In this document: piece by piece, positions 26,358-33,852 of the stretch
Position numbering within the stretch: the stretch's first letter is position 1
Layout: each line of letters begins with the position of its first letter
Origin: Adlercreutzia equolifaciens DSM 19450
GTDB lineage: Bacteria > Actinomycetota > Coriobacteriia > Coriobacteriales > Eggerthellaceae
NCBI RefSeq assembly: GCF_000478885.1
Contig: NC_022567.1
Location: forward strand, 806,001-870,000
Reading direction: 5' to 3'
Length of the DNA: 64,000 nt
The notes under the pieces: model-generated
What the model was told of the DNA's origin: nothing
Seen by the model: the letters and a program-made list of their open reading frames with translations, nothing else
Database searches by the model: none
Made by a program: the position numbers and the translations under genes

Positions 26358-26727
26358 GCCTGAGCCTTATCCCGATGAAGCCGACCGGACGCAAACGCAC
26401 CTTCCTATTCTAGCGCAACGGCTGCACGCACGAAAGATGACCTTGCGAGTCAACTCAAATCCCGGGTGCGGCCGCACGGGCGTCGTGAGTCTGCGGGCGC
26501 CTTGTGGGCGCGCTGCGAAAAATGTCGGCACTCGGGGAAAATTCACAAGGAAGCGCGCGCGAGCGGTGCTATACTGGGCGGGCTTGCCGATAGGCGGCAA
26601 GTGTAAGTATCTGTTGGCCCCCGAGACATGTTTGTTGCACCGCGATCCTTGCTTCTGCAAGCGAACATGGTACGTATCAACCATCATGACGAAGGGTCCC
26701 CGATTTAGTTTTTGAAAGGGGTCCGTT
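26358..26727 (+). promoter_or_regulatory. Promoter and long leader of rpsA
   Basis: Of this 370-base divergent spacer, the right part holds an extended -10 (TGC then TATACT at 26570-26575) pointing at rpsA. That would give a leader of about 145 bases. In it CTTGCC/GGCAAG (about 26581-26599) and CTTGC/GCAAG (about 26648-26661) can form hairpins, and CCCC near 26698 could pair with the GGGG of the ribosome binding site. Feedback control of S1 by its own leader is a possibility. The left half must contain the phosphate permease promoter, which I could not place. Confidence 0.5.
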
Positions 26728-27945
26728 TTGACCGAAATCAAGAACACCTCCGTGATCGACTTCTCCGACATCTCCGATGAGCAGATGAACGAGATGATCG
26801 ACGGCACGCTGACCGAGTTCGACGAGGGCGATCTCGTCGACGGCACCGTCGTCAAGCTGGAGCACGACGAGGTGCTGGTGGACATCGGCTTCAAGAGCGA
26901 GGGCGTCATCCCGGCCCGCGAGCTGTCCATCCGCAAGGACGCCGATCCGTCCGACATCGTGAGCCTGGGCGACAAGATCGAGGCGCTGGTTCTCCAGAAG
27001 GAGGACAAGGACGGCCGCCTCATCCTCTCCAAGAAGCGCGCCGAGTACGAGCGTGCCTGGATTTCCGTCGAGGAGAAGTTCAAGGCCGGCGAAGTGGTCA
27101 CCGGCGAGGTCATCGAGGTGGTCAAGGGCGGTCTTATCCTGGACATCGGCCTGCGCGGCTTCCTTCCGGCGTCTCTCGTGGACCTGCGCCGCGTGAAGGA
27201 TCTGGACGCCTACCTGGGCACCGAGATCGAGGCCCGCGTCATCGAGATGGATCGCAACCGCAACAACGTCGTGCTGTCCCGCCGCGTTCTCTTGGAGGAG
27301 GGCCGCAAGAACGAGCGCGCCGAGATCCTCTCCAAGCTCTCCAAGGGCATGCGCCTCAAGGGCAACGTTTCCTCCATCGTGGACTTCGGCGCCTTCGTGG
27401 ACCTGGGCGGCATCGACGGCCTGGTGCACATCTCCGAGCTGTCCTGGAACCATGTCAACCATCCCTCCGAGGTCGTCAAGGTGGGCGACGAGGTGGAGGT
27501 CGAGGTGCTCGACGTCGATCTGCAGCGTGAGCGCATCTCCCTCGGTCTCAAGCAGACCACGCCCGACCCGTGGATCCAGCTGGTGGAGAACTACCCGGTG
27601 GGCACCATCGTCGACGGCAAGGTCACCAAGATCGTGCCCTTCGGCGCCTTCGTCGAGCTGGGCGACTCCATCGAGGGCCTGGTGCACATCTCCGAGATGG
27701 CCGGCCGCCACATCGACACCCCGGCGCAGGTCGTGCATGCGGGCGACGATGTGAAGGTGAAGGTCATGGAGATCAACCCGGATCGCCGCCGCATCTCGCT
27801 TTCCATGAAGGCTGCTGCCGAGGAGCTCGGCTTCGAGATCGACGTGGACGAGTCGGTGCAGGCCGAGGAGAAGCCGGCCCGCCGCAAGAAGGACGAGACT
27901 CCGGCCGAGGCCGAGGTCGTCGAGGTGGAGACCGTCGAGGAGTAG
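26728..27945 (+). CDS. rpsA: 30S ribosomal protein S1
   Basis: A 405-residue protein with four S1 RNA-binding domains in a row, starting near residues 30, 118, 200 and 285. Each has the G.V..I...G.FV.L..G..GL.H.SE pattern, as in VDFGAFVDLGGIDGLVHISE and IVPFGAFVELGDSIEGLVHI. Four domains is the usual number in Actinobacteria. The final 40 residues are a charged tail. The start is the TTG at 26728 with GAAAGGGG upstream. It is followed by a terminator and then coaE, a common neighbourhood in this phylum. Confidence 0.95.
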   Translation: MTEIKNTSVIDFSDISDEQMNEMIDGTLTEFDEGDLVDGTVVKLEHDEVLVDIGFKSEGVIPARELSIRKDADPSDIVSLGDKIEALVLQKEDKDGRLILSKKRAEYERAWISVEEKFKAGEVVTGEVIEVVKGGLILDIGLRGFLPASLVDLRRVKDLDAYLGTEIEARVIEMDRNRNNVVLSRRVLLEEGRKNERAEILSKLSKGMRLKGNVSSIVDFGAFVDLGGIDGLVHISELSWNHVNHPSEVVKVGDEVEVEVLDVDLQRERISLGLKQTTPDPWIQLVENYPVGTIVDGKVTKIVPFGAFVELGDSIEGLVHISEMAGRHIDTPAQVVHAGDDVKVKVMEINPDRRRISLSMKAAAEELGFEIDVDESVQAEEKPARRKKDETPAEAEVVEVETVEE

Positions 27946-27970
27946 CCTCCAACGCAAAAGCGTGAATTTG

Positions 27971-28004
27971 ACGGGCCGCCCATCGGGGTGGCCCGTTCCT
28001 TTTC
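27971..28004 (+). terminator. Terminator after rpsA
   Basis: An eleven-base stem ACGGGCCGCCC pairs with GGGTGGCCCGT (one G-T pair) at 27971-27996 and is followed by TCCTTTTC. Confidence 0.85.
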
Positions 28005-28052
28005 GTGTATCATGATGCCAGCGAATTCGAAACTCCGAAGGAGAGGTGCGAC

Positions 28053-28652
28053 ATGAAGAAGCTGTTTCTCATCGGCGGCATGGGCGCCGGCAAGTCCACG
28101 GCGCGCAAGGCGCTCACCGACGAGGGCCTGGCTTGGATCGATCTCGATCAGGTGGGGCACGAGGTGCTCATGTGGGATACGGTGAAGGACGACTTGCGCG
28201 GCGCGTTCGGCGACGACATCTTCGACGAGAACGGTGAAGTGGTGCGCAGCGCCCTGGCCGCCAAGGCCTTCGCGACGCCGGCCGCCACGCGCAAGCTGAA
28301 CACCATCACGATGCCCCGCATCGAGGAGCGCTACACCGACCTCATCGACGGCTTCGAGGCCGAGGGCAAGCCGGCGGTCGTGGTGGAATACTCGGTGTTC
28401 CGCAACCGCCAGAGCTCGCTGGCCTACGGAGCCGATGTCGTCATGGCCGTGCTGGCGCCGCTGGAGACCCGCATCGAGCGCGCCGTGAAGTCGGGCTTTT
28501 CCGAGGAGGACGTGCGTGCCCGCATCGCTCGCCAGATCACCGACGCCGACCGCATCGAGGCGTCGGATGTCGTCTTCAACAACGACGGTACCCCCGAGGA
28601 GCTGCGCAACGAGGTCATCTCCTGGTGGAACGAGTACAAGAAGACGATCTAG
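28053..28652 (+). CDS. coaE: Dephospho-CoA kinase
   Basis: A 199-residue P-loop kinase that phosphorylates the ribose 3-prime hydroxyl in the last step of coenzyme A synthesis. FLIGGMGAGKSTARKAL carries the Walker A motif, WIDLDQVGHEVL holds the substrate-binding aspartate, and VVVEYSVFRNRQSSLAYG and ARIARQITDADRIEASDVV match the lid and adenine regions. The length is standard. I start at the ATG at 28053 because of GGAGAGG upstream. It has its own terminators on both sides. Confidence 0.92.
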   Translation: MKKLFLIGGMGAGKSTARKALTDEGLAWIDLDQVGHEVLMWDTVKDDLRGAFGDDIFDENGEVVRSALAAKAFATPAATRKLNTITMPRIEERYTDLIDGFEAEGKPAVVVEYSVFRNRQSSLAYGADVVMAVLAPLETRIERAVKSGFSEEDVRARIARQITDADRIEASDVVFNNDGTPEELRNEVISWWNEYKKTI

Positions 28653-28675
28653 CGAGTTCCGGAACACGCCCTTAG

Positions 28676-28705
28676 AAAGACGCCTCGAAACTCGAGGCGT
28701 CTTTT
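28676..28705 (+). terminator. Terminator after coaE
   Basis: A perfect 13-base stem AAAGACGCCTCGA with its complement and an AAC loop, ending in TTTT. The next gene begins 41 bases later. Confidence 0.9.
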
Positions 28706-28745
28706 GTGGGCGGTACGAGTGCGACTCACCCGCGAAAGGAATGCC

Positions 28746-29714
28746 GTGGACCTCGATGCGAAAAAAGAACTCGTCGCTTTTTACGAGCGGCATTTCGACG
28801 AACTGGTGGAGGTGTGCCTGGAGGTTTCCTCGCGCAAGTATCGTCTGTCTCCCTTGAACACTTTGCCTTTCGACGAGCGTCGGCAGTGGGTGAGTGTCGG
28901 ATTCAGGGAAATCATTCGGGCGATGCTTTCCGAAGATGATTCCGTCGAAGGCTCGTCGCTCCGCGTCTATTTTCCTCGCGTGTCGGAACTTGCTGACACG
29001 CCGCTGTTCGGTATGGCGGACGTTATCGATAGCTGCGAGTGCGCACTTCTGCCCGATGACGGCATTCTGCCGCTTCTGTGGGAGGATTATGGCGAAAGCC
29101 CCGAAGAGCTACTCGCGCTGGTCATGGAATTTCGTCGGGCGCAGAATAACATGATCAAGCTGCAGGTGCGGTGTCAGATCGAAGACTATGAGCGCTTCAT
29201 CGCCTTTGCCAAAACGCTTGCGGTCAATGAGGAGCGGTCGCGGCTTGAAGGCGAGATTTATCAGCGGTTTTACCTCGCACTGCGCTCTCTGCGCGAGAAG
29301 ACAGGAGAACTGTACGCGCTCGTTGGGTCAGGGGCGGATCGGGCGATGCTCTCGACGGAAATCACGCAGCTGAAGATGATGGAGGCCGACCTTTTGGCCG
29401 AGGTATTCCGTGTGAGCCCCGAAGCTGATGCCGAGCATGGCGCCGCGCCCGCCCCTCCGCCAAAGCGCACCTTCTCCGAGGCAGCTGTGGCTCGTGGGCT
29501 TACCGAGCGGGAACGGGAGGTGGTGGCGCTGGTTGCTCGTGGTTACAACAATAAGACCATCGCCAAGCGCCTTCAACTTGCGGAAAGCACAGTGAAGAAC
29601 AATCTCAGCAACATCCTCTCTAAGCTGGAGTGCGAGAATCGTGCCCAAATCGTGGTGTTCGCCGCCGAGAACGGGTACTTCGAAGATGCTGATGGAGATG
29701 CTGTCGGACGCTAA
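28746..29714 (+). CDS. Soluble LuxR-family regulator
   Basis: A 322-residue cytosolic protein without membrane helices. The N-terminal 240 residues are mostly helical and match nothing I can name. The C-terminus is a LuxR/GerE helix-turn-helix: GLTEREREVVALVARGYN, then AESTVKNNLSNILSKL. The GTG at 28746 is preferred because GAAAGGA lies upstream; the longer frame would start inside the coaE terminator. It lies directly before, and points at, a Tat flavoprotein gene, so it is probably its regulator. This architecture differs from the 12-helix LuxR regulators elsewhere in the window. Confidence 0.83.
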   Translation: MDLDAKKELVAFYERHFDELVEVCLEVSSRKYRLSPLNTLPFDERRQWVSVGFREIIRAMLSEDDSVEGSSLRVYFPRVSELADTPLFGMADVIDSCECALLPDDGILPLLWEDYGESPEELLALVMEFRRAQNNMIKLQVRCQIEDYERFIAFAKTLAVNEERSRLEGEIYQRFYLALRSLREKTGELYALVGSGADRAMLSTEITQLKMMEADLLAEVFRVSPEADAEHGAAPAPPPKRTFSEAAVARGLTEREREVVALVARGYNNKTIAKRLQLAESTVKNNLSNILSKLECENRAQIVVFAAENGYFEDADGDAVGR

Positions 29715-29980
29715 GGCGCTGTTTTGAAGAGGGCTCCTTTCCGTGGAGACAAGCCAGCTTTTTCGTGCGCTTTATGAAGCGGCGTAGGTACTTTTGTCTC
29801 TAGCCGCGGTACTTGAGGGCCTTTGAAAGCATTTTCAGTGCAGAAAACCTGACGATACTGTTGAAAGAGTGGCACTTAGTCTCCTCCCTTCGAATCTAGG
29901 AGAAGTCCCCGTATCTCTTTAGAATGCCTGATCGTAGTAATGAGCCGCGCATGCGGAAACCGCTAGGGAAGGGGACTCCC
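29715..29980 (+). promoter_or_regulatory. Spacer between LuxR regulator and flavoprotein gene
   Basis: In these 266 bases a weak hairpin near 29732-29757 with CTTTTTC after it may end the regulator transcript. GATACT at about 29850 is a possible -10 box for the flavoprotein. AAGGGG at 29969-29974 decides the flavoprotein start. No operator palindrome was recognised. Confidence 0.35.
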
Positions 29981-31714
29981 ATGAGAGAGCGATCGATAAA
30001 TACAGTGAGCCGTCGTAGCTTTATCGCCGGCGCCACGTCTTTGGGCGTTGTGGCGCTTGCATCGATGGCTGGCTGTGCACCGAAGGCTAAGGGCGAGGAT
30101 AAAACCCCCGTTGCTGCCACGGGCGGAAGCGATGTGCCTTCAAGTTGGGATATGGAATCCGACGTTGTAATCATTGGCGCGGGCGGTGCTGGTATGTCTG
30201 CTGCTTGCACGGCCAAGGAGGCCGGTGCTTCGGTCCTCGTGCTGGAAAAAGGTGGTGTCACAGGTGGCGATACGGCGCTCAGCGGCCAATCGGCCCTCGG
30301 CCCCTGGATTTCCAAGCAAAAGGAAGCGGGCATCGACGAGTCCGTTGAGAAGTACATTGCCGATATGGCCAACAGCTACGTCCATGGCGCTTTTGCCGAG
30401 CAGGGCCGCGAACTTCCTGCCGAGCATCCCTTTACTCAGCTGCAGACCGAGCTGACCGAGGAGATGTTCGAATGGACGACCGGCACTATCGGCATTGATT
30501 GGCAGTGCGATTTGGAAAGTCCCGTATCCGAGGGCGTGCTGCCCCAGCCTACATGGGATACCGTTGCCGGTCGTTCCTGGATGAATCAGACCCCCGATGC
30601 CTCCGTGATGGCGGCTTTCAACAAGGCTGCCAGGGATATGGCCATCGATGTGCGCCTGCGCACCGAGGTCGATCGTCTCATCAAGAACAGCGATGGCCGC
30701 GTGGTGGGCGTGTGGGCCTACGATGAGAACGACAATTCTGTGGCTGTGAAGGCCGCCAAGGCCGTCATCGTCGCCACGGGATCGTTCTGCTCGAACCGCG
30801 GTATGATGGAACGCTATCTGCCTGTGACTCGCGGCATTCAGGGCGGAGGGTGCTATGGCGTGACGGGCGATGGCATTCGAATGGTGCGCAACGTAGGCGG
30901 TTCGGTGTCCGAGCTCGACCTCGGCTGTCATTGGTACCCTTATGAGACTTCAACGAACTCGGGCCAGTTCTCTACTACCCTTATCTTCTTCGGCGGACTT
31001 CCGGGCCAGGTTCCTATCAGTCAGCAGCCCGGCGTGCTACTGAACTACGAGGGCGAGCGCTTTGTGAGCGAGTCTGACGGATACCACCTTATCGGTCGTG
31101 CGACGGCACAACAGACGGGTCAGGAAGCATGGTACGTTTTCGATAGCTCACCCATGGTGGCTGACATGATTTTGGACATCATTCCGTACAACAACCGCGT
31201 GGTTCAGGCCGAGACTCTCGATGAGCTGTGGAAGATCACTCGCCTGCCCGCCGAGGCTGCCGACGCTTCTATCGAGGCTTACAACGCCGCGGTGGTCGCC
31301 GGCTCCGATGAGGCCTTTGGCAAGCTGCTCGACGGTTGCCAGCCCGTGGCTCAAGGACCCTTCTATGCTATCAACATTCGTCCGAAGCCCTATTGCACCT
31401 ATGGTGGCGTGGACACCGATCTTGATGCTCGTGTTGTGGACGCGTCCGGCGCAGCTATCCCTGGCCTGTACGCTGCGGGCATCGTTACCGGCTCCTTTGC
31501 TGCTCGTGAGGGTTTCTACTACAACGGCGGTCTGGCTCAGGCGCTCATCTTCGGCCGTTTGGCGGGTAAGAACGCCGCAGCTGAGGAAGCATGGGAGGCG
31601 GCTGCTCCTACTGGCGCCGAGTCGGAGAAGCAGAACCTCAACGAGTTGGCTCGCTGCGGCGACTGCCATGGAGACAAGCGCGCCCCTGGTGAGCCGAACT
31701 ATCACAACTTTTAG
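29981..31714 (+). CDS. Tat-exported flavoprotein reductase with C-terminal heme-c motif
   Basis: A 577-residue FAD protein of the fumarate/urocanate reductase family. The Tat motif SRRSFIA is at residues 10-16 and a likely lipobox cysteine is at 32. VVIIGAGGAGMSAACTAKEAG opens the FAD domain. GERFVSE matches the region of the active-site arginine, while CTYGGV and AAREGFYYNGG replace the histidine and arginine loops of fumarate reductase, so another acceptor is likely. Very unusual is CGDCH at residues 559-563, a single heme-c site 14 residues from the C-terminus. No cytochrome gene is adjacent, so this heme may be the entry point for electrons. Codon use is richer in T-ending codons than in the surrounding core genes. 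A LuxR gene precedes it. Confidence 0.85.
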   Translation: MRERSINTVSRRSFIAGATSLGVVALASMAGCAPKAKGEDKTPVAATGGSDVPSSWDMESDVVIIGAGGAGMSAACTAKEAGASVLVLEKGGVTGGDTALSGQSALGPWISKQKEAGIDESVEKYIADMANSYVHGAFAEQGRELPAEHPFTQLQTELTEEMFEWTTGTIGIDWQCDLESPVSEGVLPQPTWDTVAGRSWMNQTPDASVMAAFNKAARDMAIDVRLRTEVDRLIKNSDGRVVGVWAYDENDNSVAVKAAKAVIVATGSFCSNRGMMERYLPVTRGIQGGGCYGVTGDGIRMVRNVGGSVSELDLGCHWYPYETSTNSGQFSTTLIFFGGLPGQVPISQQPGVLLNYEGERFVSESDGYHLIGRATAQQTGQEAWYVFDSSPMVADMILDIIPYNNRVVQAETLDELWKITRLPAEAADASIEAYNAAVVAGSDEAFGKLLDGCQPVAQGPFYAINIRPKPYCTYGGVDTDLDARVVDASGAAIPGLYAAGIVTGSFAAREGFYYNGGLAQALIFGRLAGKNAAAEEAWEAAAPTGAESEKQNLNELARCGDCHGDKRAPGEPNYHNF

Positions 31715-31774
31715 AAAGAGCATGGCGTCGTGGCTGGTACGCCTGCCGGAAGCTCTAGATTGCCTCCCCTCCTT

Positions 31775-31805
31775 AAGTGGATCCTCTTTGAGGGTCCACT
31801 TTTTG
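31775..31805 (+). terminator. Terminator after the heme-flavoprotein gene
   Basis: AAGTGGATCCT pairs with AGGGTCCACTT (one G-T pair) around CTTTG and runs into TTTTT. It ends the regulator-flavoprotein cassette. Confidence 0.88.
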
Positions 31806-31877
31806 CCCTGGGGCTTTGTCGTTCGGTTGAGAGCTGGCGCGCTGCCGAGCTTGCGGGCTTCATTTCGCTTTGAGTGC

Positions 31878-32318
31878 TTAACCTTTGGAACTCTCCGATT
31901 CCTGAAAGAATTCCTCATAGGCCTCTCGGGCTGTCATCTTCGGAACGAAGGACGACTTGAAAGCCGCCTTATCGTAGCTGATGATGGCATCTACTTGTAG
32001 CTCCTCTGCGGCGACGCGGATAAGGCCGTCCTCGTAGTCGGGCTCGTCGGAATCGATGGACTCGAAGACAAAAAGTCCCGTAAGATCGACGAGATCAAAC
32101 GTTTCGGCGATATCGCGCAGAGACTCCCGTGCCTCCGGCTCCTCCATGTAATGGCGATGCAGAATGTAGTAGACCTCGTTCAAGGAAGAAGAGAGGGCGT
32201 AGACGCTTCCCTGATTGAGGAAGGCTTCGTCTATGAGGCACGATATCTCATCGTGATAGATAGAATCGGGATGAGCCCAGTAAATAAGAGCATTGGCATC
32301 AAAGAGCAAGGAAGTCAC
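31878..32318 (-). CDS. PIN-domain toxin
   Basis: A 146-residue PIN ribonuclease. LLFDANALIYWAHPDS holds the first acidic residue, SSLNEVYYILHRH the central glutamate, and VDAIISYDKAAF the late aspartates of the four-acid metal site. I start at the GTG at 32318, since AGGAG lies seven bases before it. This start overlaps the antitoxin gene by 20 bases. Such VapC-like enzymes cut tRNA or rRNA; the target here is unknown. Confidence 0.85.
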   Translation of the reverse strand: MTSLLFDANALIYWAHPDSIYHDEISCLIDEAFLNQGSVYALSSSLNEVYYILHRHYMEEPEARESLRDIAETFDLVDLTGLFVFESIDSDEPDYEDGLIRVAAEELQVDAIISYDKAAFKSSFVPKMTAREAYEEFFQESESSKG

Positions 32319-32601
32319 GATAGCGCTCCTCCTTCGCTTCGGCAATGAGATCTTCGGCTGTGATTCCGTCAGGCCAGGGCTTTATCTTTTTGCGCCGCGC
32401 CGCAATGCGCGCTTCGGCCCGTTTCAGCTGAGCACGGCGATCGTCGTCCTCTTGGAGGAGAGACGTTATGACCACAACGCCTTTTCTCGGGGATGCGATG
32501 CGCAAGGGCGTTTCTTGGTCGATGTCAGCCTCTTGCCGCAGTGCCTTCGGAAGAAGGACGGCCATACTGTTGCCGACTTTGGTGAGAGTTGCCGTTGCCA
32601 T
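32299..32601 (-). CDS. AbrB/MazE-type antitoxin
   Basis: A 100-residue protein. TATLTKVGNSMAVLLPKALRQ with ETPLRIASPRKGVVVITSL is the swapped-hairpin AbrB DNA-binding fold used by MazE and many VapB antitoxins. The C-terminal half is charged and ends in a helix that should hold the PIN toxin. The ATG at 32601 has GAAAGGAG upstream. A palindrome over the probable -10 box indicates autoregulation. Confidence 0.86.
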   Translation of the reverse strand: MATATLTKVGNSMAVLLPKALRQEADIDQETPLRIASPRKGVVVITSLLQEDDDRRAQLKRAEARIAARRKKIKPWPDGITAEDLIAEAKEERYRDFLAL

Positions 32602-32625
32602 AATGGGCTCCTTTCATCAGGAGCA

Positions 32626-32641
32626 TTATAACACGTTATAA
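32626..32641 (-). promoter_or_regulatory. Palindromic operator over the antitoxin promoter
   Basis: TTATAACACGTTATAA is symmetric except for its central two bases. On the minus strand it overlaps TATAAT just upstream of the antitoxin ATG, a fitting site for AbrB-type autorepression. Confidence 0.65.
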
Positions 32642-32669
32642 CAAGAGCGGGAAGAATGCAGAACCTTGG

Positions 32670-33695
32670 TTACCACAGGTTGAGTAGATGTTGCATTCCC
32701 AAGCTGGCACCTGCTATGCAGATCCAGCAGATGAGGCCCATGAGGATGGGCTTGCCGCCGGATTTCACGAGCTTCACGAGATCGGTGTTCAGGCCGATGG
32801 CGGCCATGGCCATGATGATGAAGAACTTGGAAAGCGTCTTCAGCGGCGCGAACGCCGCCTCGTCGGCACCGGCGGCCACGGCGATGGTGGTGATGATGCT
32901 GGCCACGAGGAAGAACAGGATGAACATCGGGAAGGCGCGCTTCAACGAGAAGTTGCCGAGGCCGTCGGCGCCCTCCTTGCGGGCCATGACGATGCCGAGC
33001 ACGAGCGTGATGGGGATGATGGCGAGCGTTCGCGTGAGTTTCACGATGGTGGCGCCGTCCAGGGCGTTCGAGCCGGGGTGCATGCCGTCCCAGGCAGCTG
33101 CGGCGGCGGTGACCGACGAGGTGTCGTTCACGGCGGTGCCGGCGAACAGGCCGAAGCCCTCGTTGGACATGCCGAGCATGCCTCCCAGAGTTGGGAAGAT
33201 GAGCGCCGCCACCACGTTGAACAGAAAGATGACCGAGATGGCCTGGGCCACCTGCTCGTCTTTGGCGCGGATGACCGGGGCCGTGGCGGCGATGGCCGAC
33301 CCGCCGCAGATGGACGAGCCCACGGCGATGAGCGTGGCGATGGCGGAATCCACGGACAGCACGCGGTAGAGGATATAGCCCACGATGAGCGCCGTGGCGA
33401 TGGTGGTGAGGATGATGGGCAGGCTCTCGGCGCCCACGGCGGCGATCTGGGCGAGGTTCAGCCCGAAGCCCAGCAGGATGACGGCGTACTGCAGCACCTT
33501 CTTCGCGGTGAACCCTATGCCGTCTTGCACAGCGCCGCGCACGGGCTGCTTCCACCAAAGGGCGATGACCATGCCGATGAGGATGGCGAACACCGGGCCG
33601 CCCACCACGGGCAGCGCCTCGCCGAGAAACCAGCAGGGGATGGCGATGGCGGCGCACAGGCCGATGCCGGGGGCCACGTTCTTCACGTTCGCCAC
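32670..33695 (-). CDS. YeiH-family (UPF0324) membrane protein, putative sulfate/sulfonate exporter
   Basis: A 341-residue protein with about ten hydrophobic helices. VGSSICGGSAIAATAPVI, AGTAVNDTSSVTAA and the C-terminal IMAMAAIGLNTDL are characteristic of the YeiH/PSE family. The function is poorly known: a role in export of sulfur anions has been suggested. The start is the GTG at 33695 with GAGGAG upstream. It diverges from uvrB. Confidence 0.88.
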   Translation of the reverse strand: MANVKNVAPGIGLCAAIAIPCWFLGEALPVVGGPVFAILIGMVIALWWKQPVRGAVQDGIGFTAKKVLQYAVILLGFGLNLAQIAAVGAESLPIILTTIATALIVGYILYRVLSVDSAIATLIAVGSSICGGSAIAATAPVIRAKDEQVAQAISVIFLFNVVAALIFPTLGGMLGMSNEGFGLFAGTAVNDTSSVTAAAAAWDGMHPGSNALDGATIVKLTRTLAIIPITLVLGIVMARKEGADGLGNFSLKRAFPMFILFFLVASIITTIAVAAGADEAAFAPLKTLSKFFIIMAMAAIGLNTDLVKLVKSGGKPILMGLICWICIAGASLGMQHLLNLW

Positions 33696-33775
33696 GATGA
33701 GCTCCTCACGTCACGAGATGTCAACAGCGATTGCAGAGTATAGCACTCATGGTTGGACGGATCGTGAACTTTAAG

Positions 33776-33789
33776 CGAACATCTGTTCA
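33776..33789 (+). promoter_or_regulatory. LexA-type SOS box upstream of uvrB
   Basis: CGAACATCTGTTCA matches the Gram-positive LexA consensus CGAAC-N4-GTTCG with one mismatch. It lies 64 bases before the uvrB start and directly upstream of an extended -10 (TGC then TAGACT at 33807-33812), so it would cover the -35 region. This predicts DNA-damage induction of uvrB. Confidence 0.7.
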
Positions 33790-33852
33790 TTTATTGGGGA
33801 AGGTGCTAGACTGTTCTCCTTATAGCTAATTACTGCGAGAGGAGGGACGCGC

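Noticed and set aside
28640..28665. GCGAGTTCCG after coaE, the complement of part of the right block of the three-copy element.
   Set aside because: Only ten bases match, and neither the left block nor the stems are present.
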